54,595 nucleotides of DNA, taken from an uncultured Geobacteraceae bacterium (GTDB lineage Bacteria > Desulfobacterota > Desulfuromonadia > Geobacterales > Pseudopelobacteraceae). The stretch spans positions 1 through 54,595 of the forward strand of contig CAIRBT010000033.1 in NCBI GenBank assembly GCA_903876875.1, written 5' to 3'. Under the pieces are notes generated by a model. The model did no database searches and was not told the DNA's origin. It saw nothing but the letters and a program-made list of their open reading frames with translations. The number at the start of each line of letters is the position of its first letter. The first letter of the stretch is position 1. A program made the position numbers and the translations under genes. Below are positions 44,427 to 52,695 of the stretch, in pieces.

Positions 44427-45601
44427 ACTGGCTGGGCCGCACCTATGGTCCGGAGAGATTCTGCCGCATCCAGGTCCCACGGTTTGATGGCAAGCAGCTG
44501 TTCAAGGAAAAAGCGGGCATCTTCCTGCCGGTCTATCTCCAGACAGATATGGGCAATGGCCTTCAGTAGCTCCACATCGTAGCGGTTCTCGGCAAACAGT
44601 CGGACGTAGATATCCAGTGCCTCTTCAAAGGCACCAAAATCGCAGTAGAGAAGGTCGGCCAGATTCTTGGCAAAGGTAGTATTTTCCGGTTGCAGCCGCA
44701 CCGCCGCTTCATGGTGATAGCGGGAGGACGTCCGATCACCGGTTTTCTGGTAGAGAACCCCCAGATCGTTATGGGCAATGGCACTGTCCGGAGTTGTGCT
44801 GATAATCGTTTGCAAAAGTGCCACAGACTCATCCAGCCTCCCCTCGTTGGCCAGGCTAACCGCCTCCTGATAGAGATCGACGGCTGAAGAGGCCGGTTCG
44901 GCGGCAATCGCCAGAAACAGATCCTGAAAAGAAGAGGTGACGGGGGCGGGTGAGGCCGCTGACGGTTGAGCCATTGACGGTTGTGGCGTTAGCAGTGGAG
45001 CCGGCTCCAACCAGGGAGCCAGCGCTGCTGGTGGGGGTGGGGGTGGTTGGGTAACTGCTGCCGGCAGTGGAGGCGGTTCCGGCTGGACGATCTGCTTCTG
45101 GGGGGCTGCCGTCCCGGAGGGGGGGGGGAGCTGTTGGAGCCCATGGGCCGCCTCGAAATTATTCACATCAATCTGCAGGGTGCGGGTGAAATACTGGCGA
45201 GCCTGCTCCCTGCGACCAATTTTCTGACTGATGGTTCCGAGGGCGTTCAGGGTTTCAATATCAAAGGCGTTATCCTTGAGGATATCCAGATAGGTGTTGA
45301 TAGCCTCTCCGGTCCATGCAAGTTCCACAAAATAGAAATCGGCCAGTTTTTTCCGGAACACCACATTGGCCGGTTCAAGCTTATGGGCCTTTTCATAATG
45401 AGCCAGTGCCTTCAGGGAATTTCCGGCCTGATAATACATGACCGCCACATCGTTATGGGCCTGGGCGAAATCCGGGTAGATTTTCAGAAAATCCTCAATA
45501 TGCCGAAGCCCCTCATCGGCTTCAACCTCGCGTACTTCGGTCAGAATCCGCTCATAGGTTGCGGCTCCCTCAATCAGGATTAAGCTGTTTTTATTCTTCA
45601 T
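44423..45601 (-). CDS. TPR-repeat protein with proline-rich linker
   Basis: The 392-residue protein has two TPR blocks. The N-terminal block (about 20-165; AHNDVAVMYYQAGNSLKALA and ETLNALGTISQKIGRREQAR) is joined by a Pro/Ala-rich linker (about 160-225, with runs of Pro near 170-195) to a second block (about 240-385; AIAHNDLGVLYQKTGDRTSS). No enzyme domain and no signal peptide are seen. It is probably a scaffold that gathers glycosyltransferases or their target. It lies 69 bases after the first gene of the cluster and overlaps the next by ATGA. Confidence 0.82.
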   Translation of the reverse strand: MKNKNSLILIEGAATYERILTEVREVEADEGLRHIEDFLKIYPDFAQAHNDVAVMYYQAGNSLKALAHYEKAHKLEPANVVFRKKLADFYFVELAWTGEAINTYLDILKDNAFDIETLNALGTISQKIGRREQARQYFTRTLQIDVNNFEAAHGLQQLPPPSGTAAPQKQIVQPEPPPLPAAVTQPPPPPPAALAPWLEPAPLLTPQPSMAQPSAASPAPVTSSFQDLFLAIAAEPASSAVDLYQEAVSLANEGRLDESVALLQTIISTTPDSAIAHNDLGVLYQKTGDRTSSRYHHEAAVRLQPENTTFAKNLADLLYCDFGAFEEALDIYVRLFAENRYDVELLKAIAHICLEIDRQEDARFFLEQLLAIKPWDLDAAESLRTIGAAQPV

Positions 45602-45670
45602 TGGTTCCCGTCTCCCCTCAAAATGTCAGGCGGTAAAAGCAAAGTGTTTGTGGTTCACGTCATGAATGGC

Positions 45671-46894
45671 TTAGAACGGAGTAATGTTGAAGCCGTCCAC
45701 TTCATTGGCCGTCTTGTCCATGGGGCGACCTGACGCATCCTTCCCGTTAAAAGCAAATACCACGTGTGATGGGTCAATAACCGTATTGCCCGCTGCATCC
45801 TGGTTGAGCCGGAACACGAGTGTGGCCTCCTGGGAGGTGGCATCGTAGAAGACCGACTCCGGTGTGGGGGGGAGTGCCGCATCACGGGTGGACAGTGGCA
45901 TCATGTTGTTGTAATAGCCGCCACCGGTACTGTTAGCCCTTGAAATACTCCAGTTTTGGGTATTGGTAACCGATGGCACATCCATCGAAGTGTTGAAGCC
46001 GATGGTGACGGAAAAAGTTTTACTCGAACTGGGAGCGGTCAGCAGGGTAGGATCGAGCATCCAGAGCGGCGTGCTCGGCCCCAGATTCCCCATGAAACCA
46101 CCGCTCTTCTTGGTGTCCATGTAGATCATGGCCGGCTTGTCGAGGATGAACTTGAGATTGGTCGCCTGGGTCGGACTGGACGCTTGCAGCAGGGTCAACT
46201 GTTTTTGAGCGTCATCGGTTCGCCCCAGGGCATCATAGGCCACCCCCAGCTCATAATTAGCGGCCGGGAAATTCTTTTTAAGATTCAGGGCTTTTTCGAG
46301 ACTGGCGGCCGCCTCTTCGGAACGGCCCTGTTTGTTATAGACCATCCCCAATGCGTAAAACACGTTGCCATCGGTGGGAGAAATTTTCTTAGCCTTCAAA
46401 AATTGGGTTTCAGCTTCCGCCAGGCGATCCGTATTTGAATATTGCAGTCCCAAGGTGTAGGCCGGAAGGGGATTCTGGGGTGCCAGACTTGCCGCCAGCT
46501 TAAACTGTTTTTCCGAGGCACCATACTGTTTGTCCTGCAGATAGGCATTGCCCAGGCCGATAATGGCATCGACCTTTGTAGGGGCGTTGGCCGAAGTGTC
46601 GGCTATGGCTTGATTTGACTGGATGCGTACCAGCTGTTGATACGCCTTGATGGCGTCAGCATTTTTCCCCTGGGAGAGATAAAGCTTTCCCAGATAATTA
46701 TTGGCAGTGGCATTTTGCGGATCAATGGTCAGTGCCCTTTTAAAGGCACTGATGGCCTGATCCGTGCGGTTATTCTGGAGAAACGTGGCCGCCTGGAGCA
46801 CCGAATACTGGGCCAACTGTTTTTTCTGGCTGGTCAGATCCTGTCCAAGGACAATAAACGGGTCGCTGCTCCCTTCAAATACCGTACTTGCCAT
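45671..46894 (-). CDS. TPR protein with Ig-like C-terminal domain, first gene of the glycosyltransferase cluster
   Basis: The 407-residue protein starts with MASTVFEGSSDPF, then has about six TPR units (residues 25-245; SAFKRALTIDPQNATANNYL, ALGMVYNKQGRSEEAAASLE). A C-terminal beta-rich region (about 290-405) holds FSVTIGFNTSMDVPSVTNT and reads like a bacterial Ig/SbsA-type domain. There is no signal peptide, so if it leaves the cell it would need flagellar-type export or another path. It is the first gene behind a sigma28-type promoter (46932-46958), which ties the whole cluster to late flagellar expression. Ribosome site GAGGTGAGG is somewhat far. Confidence 0.8.
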   Translation of the reverse strand: MASTVFEGSSDPFIVLGQDLTSQKKQLAQYSVLQAATFLQNNRTDQAISAFKRALTIDPQNATANNYLGKLYLSQGKNADAIKAYQQLVRIQSNQAIADTSANAPTKVDAIIGLGNAYLQDKQYGASEKQFKLAASLAPQNPLPAYTLGLQYSNTDRLAEAETQFLKAKKISPTDGNVFYALGMVYNKQGRSEEAAASLEKALNLKKNFPAANYELGVAYDALGRTDDAQKQLTLLQASSPTQATNLKFILDKPAMIYMDTKKSGGFMGNLGPSTPLWMLDPTLLTAPSSSKTFSVTIGFNTSMDVPSVTNTQNWSISRANSTGGGYYNNMMPLSTRDAALPPTPESVFYDATSQEATLVFRLNQDAAGNTVIDPSHVVFAFNGKDASGRPMDKTANEVDGFNITPF

Positions 46895-46931
46895 TTGACC
46901 TCACCTCACCGGAGAAAACCGTATATCTTCT

Positions 46932-46958
46932 CTATCGGCATAAGAAACCACAGATTTA
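46932..46958 (-). promoter_or_regulatory. Sigma28 (FliA) promoter of the TPR/glycosyltransferase cluster
   Basis: The minus strand reads TAAATCTG, 11 bases, GCCGATAG. The -10 matches the sigma28 consensus GCCGATAA in 7 of 8 positions and the -35 keeps TAAA. The start would be near 46922, about 28 bases before the first ATG. The closely packed genes down to 35999 are probably one transcript. Confidence 0.75.
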
Positions 46959-47140
46959 AGACAAACATCATCCGACATAATATTTCAGGTCACCGAATAT
47001 GTCCACCAGATTCCATACAGCACCCTTTACAGAACCTCTGAAGGGGTGATATAAACGGAAAAACAGTGATTTCCAGACAACGGACAGACACCACATTAAA
47101 ATTGATTGGTTCACACTGATCAATGACAGGACTATCACCC

Positions 47141-47767
47141 ATGAAATATATCAAATTATCCCTGCTTCCGGCACTCCTCCTCGTGGGTACACATCTGGCA
47201 GGCTGCTCCTCCCTGACGCCGACGATAAAAAAAAGTGCCTGTACCGGCAAGTCCTTTAATCAATTGCTGGAGGCCACCGACTTAAAACCGCTCTTTAGCG
47301 GCATCGCCCGGGAACTCTGTACCGAGTCGTGTGCTGTTTCCTCCGTTGCACCAGGCATCGGGGTCGTCTGTGCTTCGGCTGCCGACAACCCAAACCAATC
47401 GGTACTGGTCACCGATTTCGTTGACATTCAGTCCTTTACACCCGCGTCACAAGGGATTTTAATGGGAGAGCTGATGCGCGGAAATCTCAGTTCGGTCTGC
47501 GGCACAAAAATCGTCCAGGCCGAATTTGCCAAATTTTTCAGCCTGAACGAAAAAGGGCTCGTCGTCCTTTCCCGAAAAACCTCAGAAATCAAGAAAGATG
47601 AATTCGACCAGACCGAAGCGATCGTCGGCACCTACAGCTATCTGAGTAATAAAATTGTCATTTTTGCCCGCAGAATAAACGTGGTTACCGGAAAAATTTC
47701 ACGGATGTCAATGCGTGAAATAGATTACAGCTGCAACGGCTCCACGGTGGGCTATTCGGTAAAATAA
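47141..47767 (+). CDS. FlgO-like outer-membrane lipoprotein
   Basis: The 208-residue reading begins at MKYIKLSLLPALLL, with a signal peptide and lipobox HLAGC, so the mature protein is lipid-anchored. The rest matches the FlgO family pattern: LMGELMRGNLSSVCGTKIVQ, LVVLSRKTSEIKKDEF, and YSYLSNKIVIFARRIN. FlgO in Vibrio is an outer-membrane protein needed for flagellar stability. An alternative start at 47123 adds six residues without a ribosome site. It diverges from the sigma28-led glycosyltransferase cluster, in keeping with a flagellar role; no sigma28 site of its own is evident. Confidence 0.77.
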   Translation: MKYIKLSLLPALLLVGTHLAGCSSLTPTIKKSACTGKSFNQLLEATDLKPLFSGIARELCTESCAVSSVAPGIGVVCASAADNPNQSVLVTDFVDIQSFTPASQGILMGELMRGNLSSVCGTKIVQAEFAKFFSLNEKGLVVLSRKTSEIKKDEFDQTEAIVGTYSYLSNKIVIFARRINVVTGKISRMSMREIDYSCNGSTVGYSVK

Positions 47768-47768
47768 C

Positions 47769-47803
47769 ATGGGCCGTTCATCTTTCCCGGATGAACGACC
47801 CAT
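47769..47803. terminator. Hairpin between convergent lipoprotein and protease genes
   Basis: ATGGG-CCGTTCATC and GATGAACG-ACCCAT pair with one mismatch around a TTTCCCG loop. There is no clear T-run after the stem on the plus strand; on the minus strand TTATTTTA follows. It may terminate both genes. Confidence 0.6.
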
Positions 47804-47837
47804 AGTTATAAACGGCTTTCTTTACGACCCTCTTGCC

Positions 47838-50800
47838 CTACTGGAACTTCACCACCGCAGTGGACGGCCTCACCGCAACATTCCCCATCCTATCAACTGC
47901 CCACCCGTAGAGGTTCTTCGTACCGAGCGACGTTGTCGTGTAGCTCGTCGGAGCCGTTGCGCTCCACCGGGAATCCGTCGCAGCAGGTGCTGTGGCACTC
48001 TCGGTAATCAGATATCCCTTAATACCACTCCAGTCATCCAAAGCACTTAGCAGCTGCACAGCCACCGTGGTGCCTTTTGCCGTTGGTGAAACAAATAAGG
48101 GCAACATCAGTGGTGGCGTATTATCCACATAGGTCGTGGCAGAGCGGGGGGTGCTGATATTTCCGGCGGCGTCCCGCGCCCAGGCGTAAATCATCTGAAA
48201 ACTATTACCGGCAACGGTGAAGCTGGTCGGTACGGTAGCACTCCACCCGGGATCGCGGAGAGAAGGTTTTGCGGAGGACTGTGTAATAAGATAACCGGTT
48301 ACCCCGATGTTATCGGTGGCGGTGAAGGTGGTGATCGGTACCGTGGTTTTGGGTGCTATGGACGGTGTCACAAAGCTCGAAACGATCGGGATCTGTGAAT
48401 CAAGTGAGATTGTCGCCGACAGTGACGCGGAGACAGTTCCTGCAGCATTCTTTACCCAGCCGTAGAGTGTTTTCGATCCGCTTGTTCCATACGGGAAGCT
48501 GTAGCTGGCAGGTGGCGTGGTGAACCATCCCCCATTGGTGGCAGACGGCGTGGCGGCAGCTTCAGTGATCAGATAATAGCCGGTGCCGGCGGCGAGATTA
48601 GAGGTGAAGGTGGTAATTGACACCACATTGGTAGCCGTTTGTAAGCCGACTGCAAAACCGGTAACCATCGGTTTGGTCAGCGTGATCGTGGCAGATGCGG
48701 TTTTTGCCGGTGAAACATGGCCGGCCAGATCCTTCACCCAGGCGTATAACGTGAAGGTACCGCTACTTGTCGCCGTATAGCTGGTGAGGGGAATGGCAGA
48801 CCATCCTGCCCCGGTGGCAGGGGGAGCAGTGGCGGTTGTTGTTATCTGGTAGCCGCTGATTACGCTGGTATCATCCGTTGCGGTCATGGAGACATTCAAC
48901 ACGCTGCCGGCACCGTTCGTTACGACAAAGGAGGTAACGGTCGGGTGTGAGGGGGTGACCGTTTGACAGAAGGCTCCCGATGCTATGGATGAAATATTAC
49001 CTGCGGCGTCTTTTACCCAGGGATAGAGGATAACCGTACCACCGGAACTCACGGTGTAACTTTTTGGCGGCGTCGCTGACCATGCCCCATCGGAGGCCAA
49101 AGGAGTGGTGCCCTTATTGACGAGATACCCGGTAACGCCGACATTGTCGGTTGCGGTAAAACCGGCAATGGGAATGGTCAGGCCATCAACAAAAGACGGC
49201 ACCGTGAACGAGGTGACCTTTGGCGGCGAGAAGTCAACGCTTGATGAGAATAATTTCGGTGCCGAGATGTTTCCGGCGGCATCCTTGACCCAGGCGTACA
49301 AATTCAGGGTTCCGCTGGTGGCACCGAAATAATAGACCGGGTTGACGCCGGACCAGAGAGCCGTTGCGGAAGGCGTTGCGGAAGATGTGGTAATCAGATA
49401 GGCAGCCACACCGGAATTATCGTCGGTGGCGGTGAGTGCGGTCTTTAAAACACCGGTGCCCGGCGTCACGGTGAAGCTGGTTACCACCGGTGGTGTGGTA
49501 TCAACATTGACCGTCGCCGTTACCGGTGCTGAAACCGCCCCACCAAGGTCTTTTGCCCATCCGTAGAGGGTAATCGGCCCCTGTTTTGTCACCGTATAGG
49601 TGCGGGGAAGGGAGCCCCATCCCGTCGTTGGAGGAATCGGTGTTGTGGTTATCTGGGCGTAGAGTGCCGGGCTGCTCCCTCCGGCCATACTGAAGGAGAC
49701 CGGTATCGTCATTGAATTGGTGAGTGCCGGAACGGAAAACGATGAGACACTTGGCGGAACAAAAGCCGTATTGGCCTGCTGTGTCAACGTGGTGGTTCCT
49801 GCCGCGACCCCCGAGGCATTATAGATCGTGATGGTTGCTGTCCGATCCGTTGAGCCGGTGTACGTGGGGACACTCACCGAAAGGGAGGCACTCCCCTTGC
49901 CGGAACTGGTCAGCAGCTGTGCCCATGCGGAGTCGCTCTTTACGGTCCACGAGCAGGAATCCAAGGTCGCAAGCACCCCAAACGTTGCATAATTGGCAAA
50001 TGAATTGGTCGTGACGCCCGCCGTAAGCGTATAATCACAGGCCGTTGGAGCGGCCGTGTCATAGGCAATGGCCTGTGACCCGAATTTAACCACGCTACCG
50101 GTTTCGCTATAGGCAATGCGGAAATAGCCACCCGGATCGCCCCCCCCCGCTTCCCCCCAGCCGGTACCCCAGCTGTTCTTGACTATAAAGTAGCCCCCTC
50201 CCGGAAAGGAGGTATCATCGTTATAGCCGACGACTGTCACCGCATGACCACCGGCAAGAGTGCCACCGGTATAGGAGTACACCCCCCCGGCGTAGGAGAA
50301 GAAGTCATCATACACCCGCATGGCAACCACAATCGGACCGGAGGTAAAGACCGCATTCTTAAGGGTTGTCACATCGGCCGTCCCGTAACCGACCCATTGC
50401 CAACCGGCAATTTTATCCGTGGCACTTTGCCAGTTGGTGGTGATTGACGAGCAGGCCTTATCGGAAGCGGTGTACGGTGCAAAGGAATCCGCCGGAACAC
50501 CGGTCGTCTGGGCAAAGGCAGCGGCCTTGTTGATATAGCCCCCACTGCACGAACCGGCACCGCTGCACGAAAGCATTATCTGCTCAGACAGATTGAGGCC
50601 GGTATCAAAATTTTGCCGGAGCGCGTAGGATTCAAGCACGGCGGTCGTCGCAAAGGCCCAGCAGCTGCCACAGTCACCCTGATCTTTTACCTGGGTGACA
50701 TAGTTGACACCACCATAATTACGCCAGTCCATGCCTCCACTTGGTGCATACAACAGGTTTGCGGTAGAAACCTGGCCGGTGGCATTTGCCGAAAGGGTGG

Positions 50801-51011
50801 CTGCCGCAATTGCCACAGGGGTATCGATAAGTCCGACTTTCCGTTTGCGGTGCTGTGTGTCAAGCTTGTGCATGCTCGTTGAGGCGGCCTTCCAATGGGC
50901 TTTCTTGGAACTGATATCTTTCTGGATATCATCGAGCTCTGCCCCAAAGGCAAGGCTGGCGGTGAGGCAGGTAGTGATAAGGATAGAGATAAGTCTGCTG
51001 AGTATTCGCAT
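47838..51011 (-). CDS. Secreted papain-family protease with BACON-like domain and seven repeats
   Basis: The 1057-residue protein has a signal peptide (cleavage near residue 23). A C1-type (papain) cysteine protease domain covers about residues 90-320. The catalytic residues are visible: Gln111 and Cys117 in QGDCGSCWAF, His256 in GGHAVTVVGYN and Asn279 in FIVKNSWGTGWGE. Residues 325-412 resemble a BACON domain. From 418 to the end there are seven ~90-residue repeats with the core T(D/A)TDN-GV-GYLIT...W(S/F)...YAWVKDAAGN-S, of unknown type. It is probably a surface or extracellular protease. A GEMM riboswitch and terminator precede it, so it should respond to cyclic dinucleotide. Ribosome site GGAGGG. 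Confidence 0.9.
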   Translation of the reverse strand: MRILSRLISILITTCLTASLAFGAELDDIQKDISSKKAHWKAASTSMHKLDTQHRKRKVGLIDTPVAIAAATLSANATGQVSTANLLYAPSGGMDWRNYGGVNYVTQVKDQGDCGSCWAFATTAVLESYALRQNFDTGLNLSEQIMLSCSGAGSCSGGYINKAAAFAQTTGVPADSFAPYTASDKACSSITTNWQSATDKIAGWQWVGYGTADVTTLKNAVFTSGPIVVAMRVYDDFFSYAGGVYSYTGGTLAGGHAVTVVGYNDDTSFPGGGYFIVKNSWGTGWGEAGGGDPGGYFRIAYSETGSVVKFGSQAIAYDTAAPTACDYTLTAGVTTNSFANYATFGVLATLDSCSWTVKSDSAWAQLLTSSGKGSASLSVSVPTYTGSTDRTATITIYNASGVAAGTTTLTQQANTAFVPPSVSSFSVPALTNSMTIPVSFSMAGGSSPALYAQITTTPIPPTTGWGSLPRTYTVTKQGPITLYGWAKDLGGAVSAPVTATVNVDTTPPVVTSFTVTPGTGVLKTALTATDDNSGVAAYLITTSSATPSATALWSGVNPVYYFGATSGTLNLYAWVKDAAGNISAPKLFSSSVDFSPPKVTSFTVPSFVDGLTIPIAGFTATDNVGVTGYLVNKGTTPLASDGAWSATPPKSYTVSSGGTVILYPWVKDAAGNISSIASGAFCQTVTPSHPTVTSFVVTNGAGSVLNVSMTATDDTSVISGYQITTTATAPPATGAGWSAIPLTSYTATSSGTFTLYAWVKDLAGHVSPAKTASATITLTKPMVTGFAVGLQTATNVVSITTFTSNLAAGTGYYLITEAAATPSATNGGWFTTPPASYSFPYGTSGSKTLYGWVKNAAGTVSASLSATISLDSQIPIVSSFVTPSIAPKTTVPITTFTATDNIGVTGYLITQSSAKPSLRDPGWSATVPTSFTVAGNSFQMIYAWARDAAGNISTPRSATTYVDNTPPLMLPLFVSPTAKGTTVAVQLLSALDDWSGIKGYLITESATAPAATDSRWSATAPTSYTTTSLGTKNLYGWAVDRMGNVAVRPSTAVVKFQ

Positions 51012-51052
51012 GATGATGTTCCCTCCGTGGTGAGGTTGGACGCTGAGGGCTC

Positions 51053-51085
51053 AAAAAAACGCCCTACTACGATTAAAGTAGGGCG
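51053..51085 (-). terminator. Riboswitch-linked intrinsic terminator
   Basis: On the minus strand CGCCCTACT (from 51085) pairs with AGTAGGGCG and is followed by seven T at 51053-51059. It sits between the GEMM aptamer and the protease gene, as expected of a transcription-attenuation riboswitch. Confidence 0.92.
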
Positions 51086-51097
51086 CAAGAGAAGCAA

Positions 51098-51178
51098 CAC
51101 CCTCTTTCAGGAGCCCGGCTGCCCCCTGTAGGGCCCGTGGCTTTGCGTCACCGGGTTACCCCGGCTTTGCGTTGTACA
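51098..51178 (-). promoter_or_regulatory. GEMM-I (cyclic dinucleotide) riboswitch aptamer
   Basis: On the minus strand the conserved GEMM strings are present: ACGCAAAGCC twice (around 51161-51172 and 51139-51148), the second after GGTG as in the consensus, then CACGGGCCCTAC, then GGGGGCAGCCGGGCTCC, the distal half that carries the tetraloop receptor. GEMM-I RNAs bind cyclic di-GMP; a Geobacter-associated subtype prefers 3',3'-cGAMP. Which one this is depends on one ligand-contact base that I cannot assign safely without an alignment. The RNA leads straight into the terminator at 51053-51085. Confidence 0.88.
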
Positions 51179-51181
51179 GAG

Positions 51182-51210
51182 AATTTATGTGTGTGGAGAG
51201 CTATCTGCAA
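51182..51210 (-). promoter_or_regulatory. Sigma70-type promoter of the riboswitch-protease transcript
   Basis: The minus strand reads TTGCAG, 17 bases, TAAATT, placing the start near 51175, just at the 5' edge of the aptamer. Confidence 0.55.
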
Positions 51211-51233
51211 GCCGTATAAAACCGACCCATTGT

Positions 51234-51287
51234 CAGAATAATACTATTTTATTTTTTTAACAATAAAATTTATGTACAATTATTCTG
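51234..51287. repeat. Nested AT-rich inverted repeat upstream of the riboswitch promoter
   Basis: The outer arms CAGAATAAT (51234-51242) and ATTATTCTG (51279-51287) are perfect complements, and inside them ATTTTATT (51246-51253) and AATAAAAT (51262-51269) pair as well. The element lies about 25-80 bases upstream of the -35, where an activator or bend-inducing protein could bind, or it could fold in RNA from the other side. No T-run terminator role is obvious. Confidence 0.55.
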
Positions 51288-51315
51288 TGTTGTCCGGTTA
51301 GAAAATTGCGGAGGA

Positions 51316-51355
51316 CACCCCCCCCCTCATCCGTTGGGGCCGATGAGGGGGGGTG
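51316..51355. terminator. GC-rich hairpin after the lipoprotein gene
   Basis: CACCCCCCCCCTCATC (51316-51331) pairs with GATGAGGGGGGGTG (51342-51355) around a ten-base loop. No T-run follows in either direction. It lies 38 bases after the lipoprotein stop and may terminate or protect its mRNA. Confidence 0.6.
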
Positions 51356-51393
51356 GTATGAAGATTTAGATGTTACCTGGCACTACGTCATAT

Positions 51394-52656
51394 TCAATTC
51401 CCCAGTAACGCCGTCACCACAACAACCCCAGCCACCGGATTGTCACCATCAAGACCAGAAACATCCGTTACTGAAAGGCTTCCTGCTGCATCACCGCTCA
51501 CACTACAGAGAATGTTCCCCAGCGACAAACCCGCTTGAGAGTTGGCCGTAAAGTGGCTGCCCCCACCAAACCAGAGCGTCAGCATATTATTCCCCGTTAA
51601 CCTGCCGGTAACGATACCACCCGGCAGTAAGGAGGTCACCGCACCGGTCGAAGTAACTCCCCGTGCGTTGGTGGAGAGCTGCATGCCGTCCGGTATGGTA
51701 ACGGTCATCTGAACGCCGTAGAGTGGCGTTGCCGAACTGCTGGTGACAGTCAGATTATAGCTCTTCATGCTCTGGCGAGTCGCATCGCTTGACGTGTTTA
51801 CCGCACTCTTAATGGCATTCACGGTGGCGGCGGGGAGTGTGGCAGACGCACTATTCACAACGGCAGAAAGTGTCGTCACAACCTCCGGTGCTGTCACCGT
51901 AACCACCGGCGGGGCACCGGTGCCGGTGCCGCTGGCTATGGTAATGCCGCTACTTATCTGGTTGAGCGCGGAAGAGAGTGCGTCCTGCAAATCGCGACCG
52001 GTTACACTGGTGGTGGCCATACCGGTTGTGGTGGCAGCAAATTGTGCCACGTATGCCGACAACTGAACCAGCGCCACCGCATAGGTGGTTGCAGCACCAC
52101 TAGTCGTTTGACTGGTGAGCGATGTCACCGCCACCGGAATTGCGGTGGTAACGTCGGTCAGGCCAAACAACTGGGCAACCCCCTGATTGTTTCGCGTAAT
52201 GGAGGCATTCGTCATCGTCGTTTGCAGTGTCTTGGTCGCGGCGATGTCCGTCAGTGGAGTCACCGGAATGGTAGTGCCACTCGTCACCGAGGTCCCAGGC
52301 ACCAACGCTTTCAGCGGCAGGGCATCGGTTATGGTCACCGAGCGTCCGGTGGCCTCATCGTTAAAATTACCCGAAATATTAATGCGCAAGGGGCCGCTGT
52401 ACCCGCCCACATTGGCTGAAAACGCCCCCTGGCTCCCGGAGAAGGTGCAGAAGGTCAGGGTATATTCCTTACTCTGATTAACGCCGGAATACCCCTTGAA
52501 CACAGCTTTACCTTTTGAGAAGATACCGGCCTGGGCGACGCCGTTAATGGTTTTCCCCGCAGGAGCAGAGGAACCGCCCCCGCCGCCACCACAGGCGGTC
52601 ATAGTCAGCAGCACGGACAACAGGGTACACAGGGTGAGTAGTTTTTGTATTTTCAT
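51394..52656 (-). CDS. Secreted lipoprotein with cohesin-like C-terminal domain
   Basis: The 420-residue reading begins at MKIQKLLTLCTLLSVL after AAAGGA; the lipobox is TMTAC with a run of Gly after it. Residues 30-130 are beta-rich (GVAQAGIFSKGKAVFKGYSG). The middle (about 130-290) is Thr/Ala/Ser-rich with helical segments. The last ~120 residues (YNLTVTSSSATPLYGVQMTV, then IPDGMQLST and GLSLGNILCSVSGDAA) resemble cohesin-type domains. The preceding gene, only 39 bases upstream, ends in a dockerin-like segment, so the two might bind each other. Both points are by recall of patterns, not a search. Confidence 0.7.
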   Translation of the reverse strand: MKIQKLLTLCTLLSVLLTMTACGGGGGGSSAPAGKTINGVAQAGIFSKGKAVFKGYSGVNQSKEYTLTFCTFSGSQGAFSANVGGYSGPLRINISGNFNDEATGRSVTITDALPLKALVPGTSVTSGTTIPVTPLTDIAATKTLQTTMTNASITRNNQGVAQLFGLTDVTTAIPVAVTSLTSQTTSGAATTYAVALVQLSAYVAQFAATTTGMATTSVTGRDLQDALSSALNQISSGITIASGTGTGAPPVVTVTAPEVVTTLSAVVNSASATLPAATVNAIKSAVNTSSDATRQSMKSYNLTVTSSSATPLYGVQMTVTIPDGMQLSTNARGVTSTGAVTSLLPGGIVTGRLTGNNMLTLWFGGGSHFTANSQAGLSLGNILCSVSGDAAGSLSVTDVSGLDGDNPVAGVVVVTALLGN

Positions 52657-52695
52657 ATCTAAAGTCCTTTCGAAAGAGCGATGAGTTACCGACAA

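Noticed and set aside
43653-44582. 309-codon open frame opposite the GT4 gene
   Set aside because: Antisense shadow with no homology pattern; the minus-strand frame carries GT4 motifs and an ATGA overlap.
46895-47140. Sigma28 promoter for the FlgO-like gene
   Set aside because: Partial CCGA strings are present on the plus strand, but none has a -35 at the required distance.
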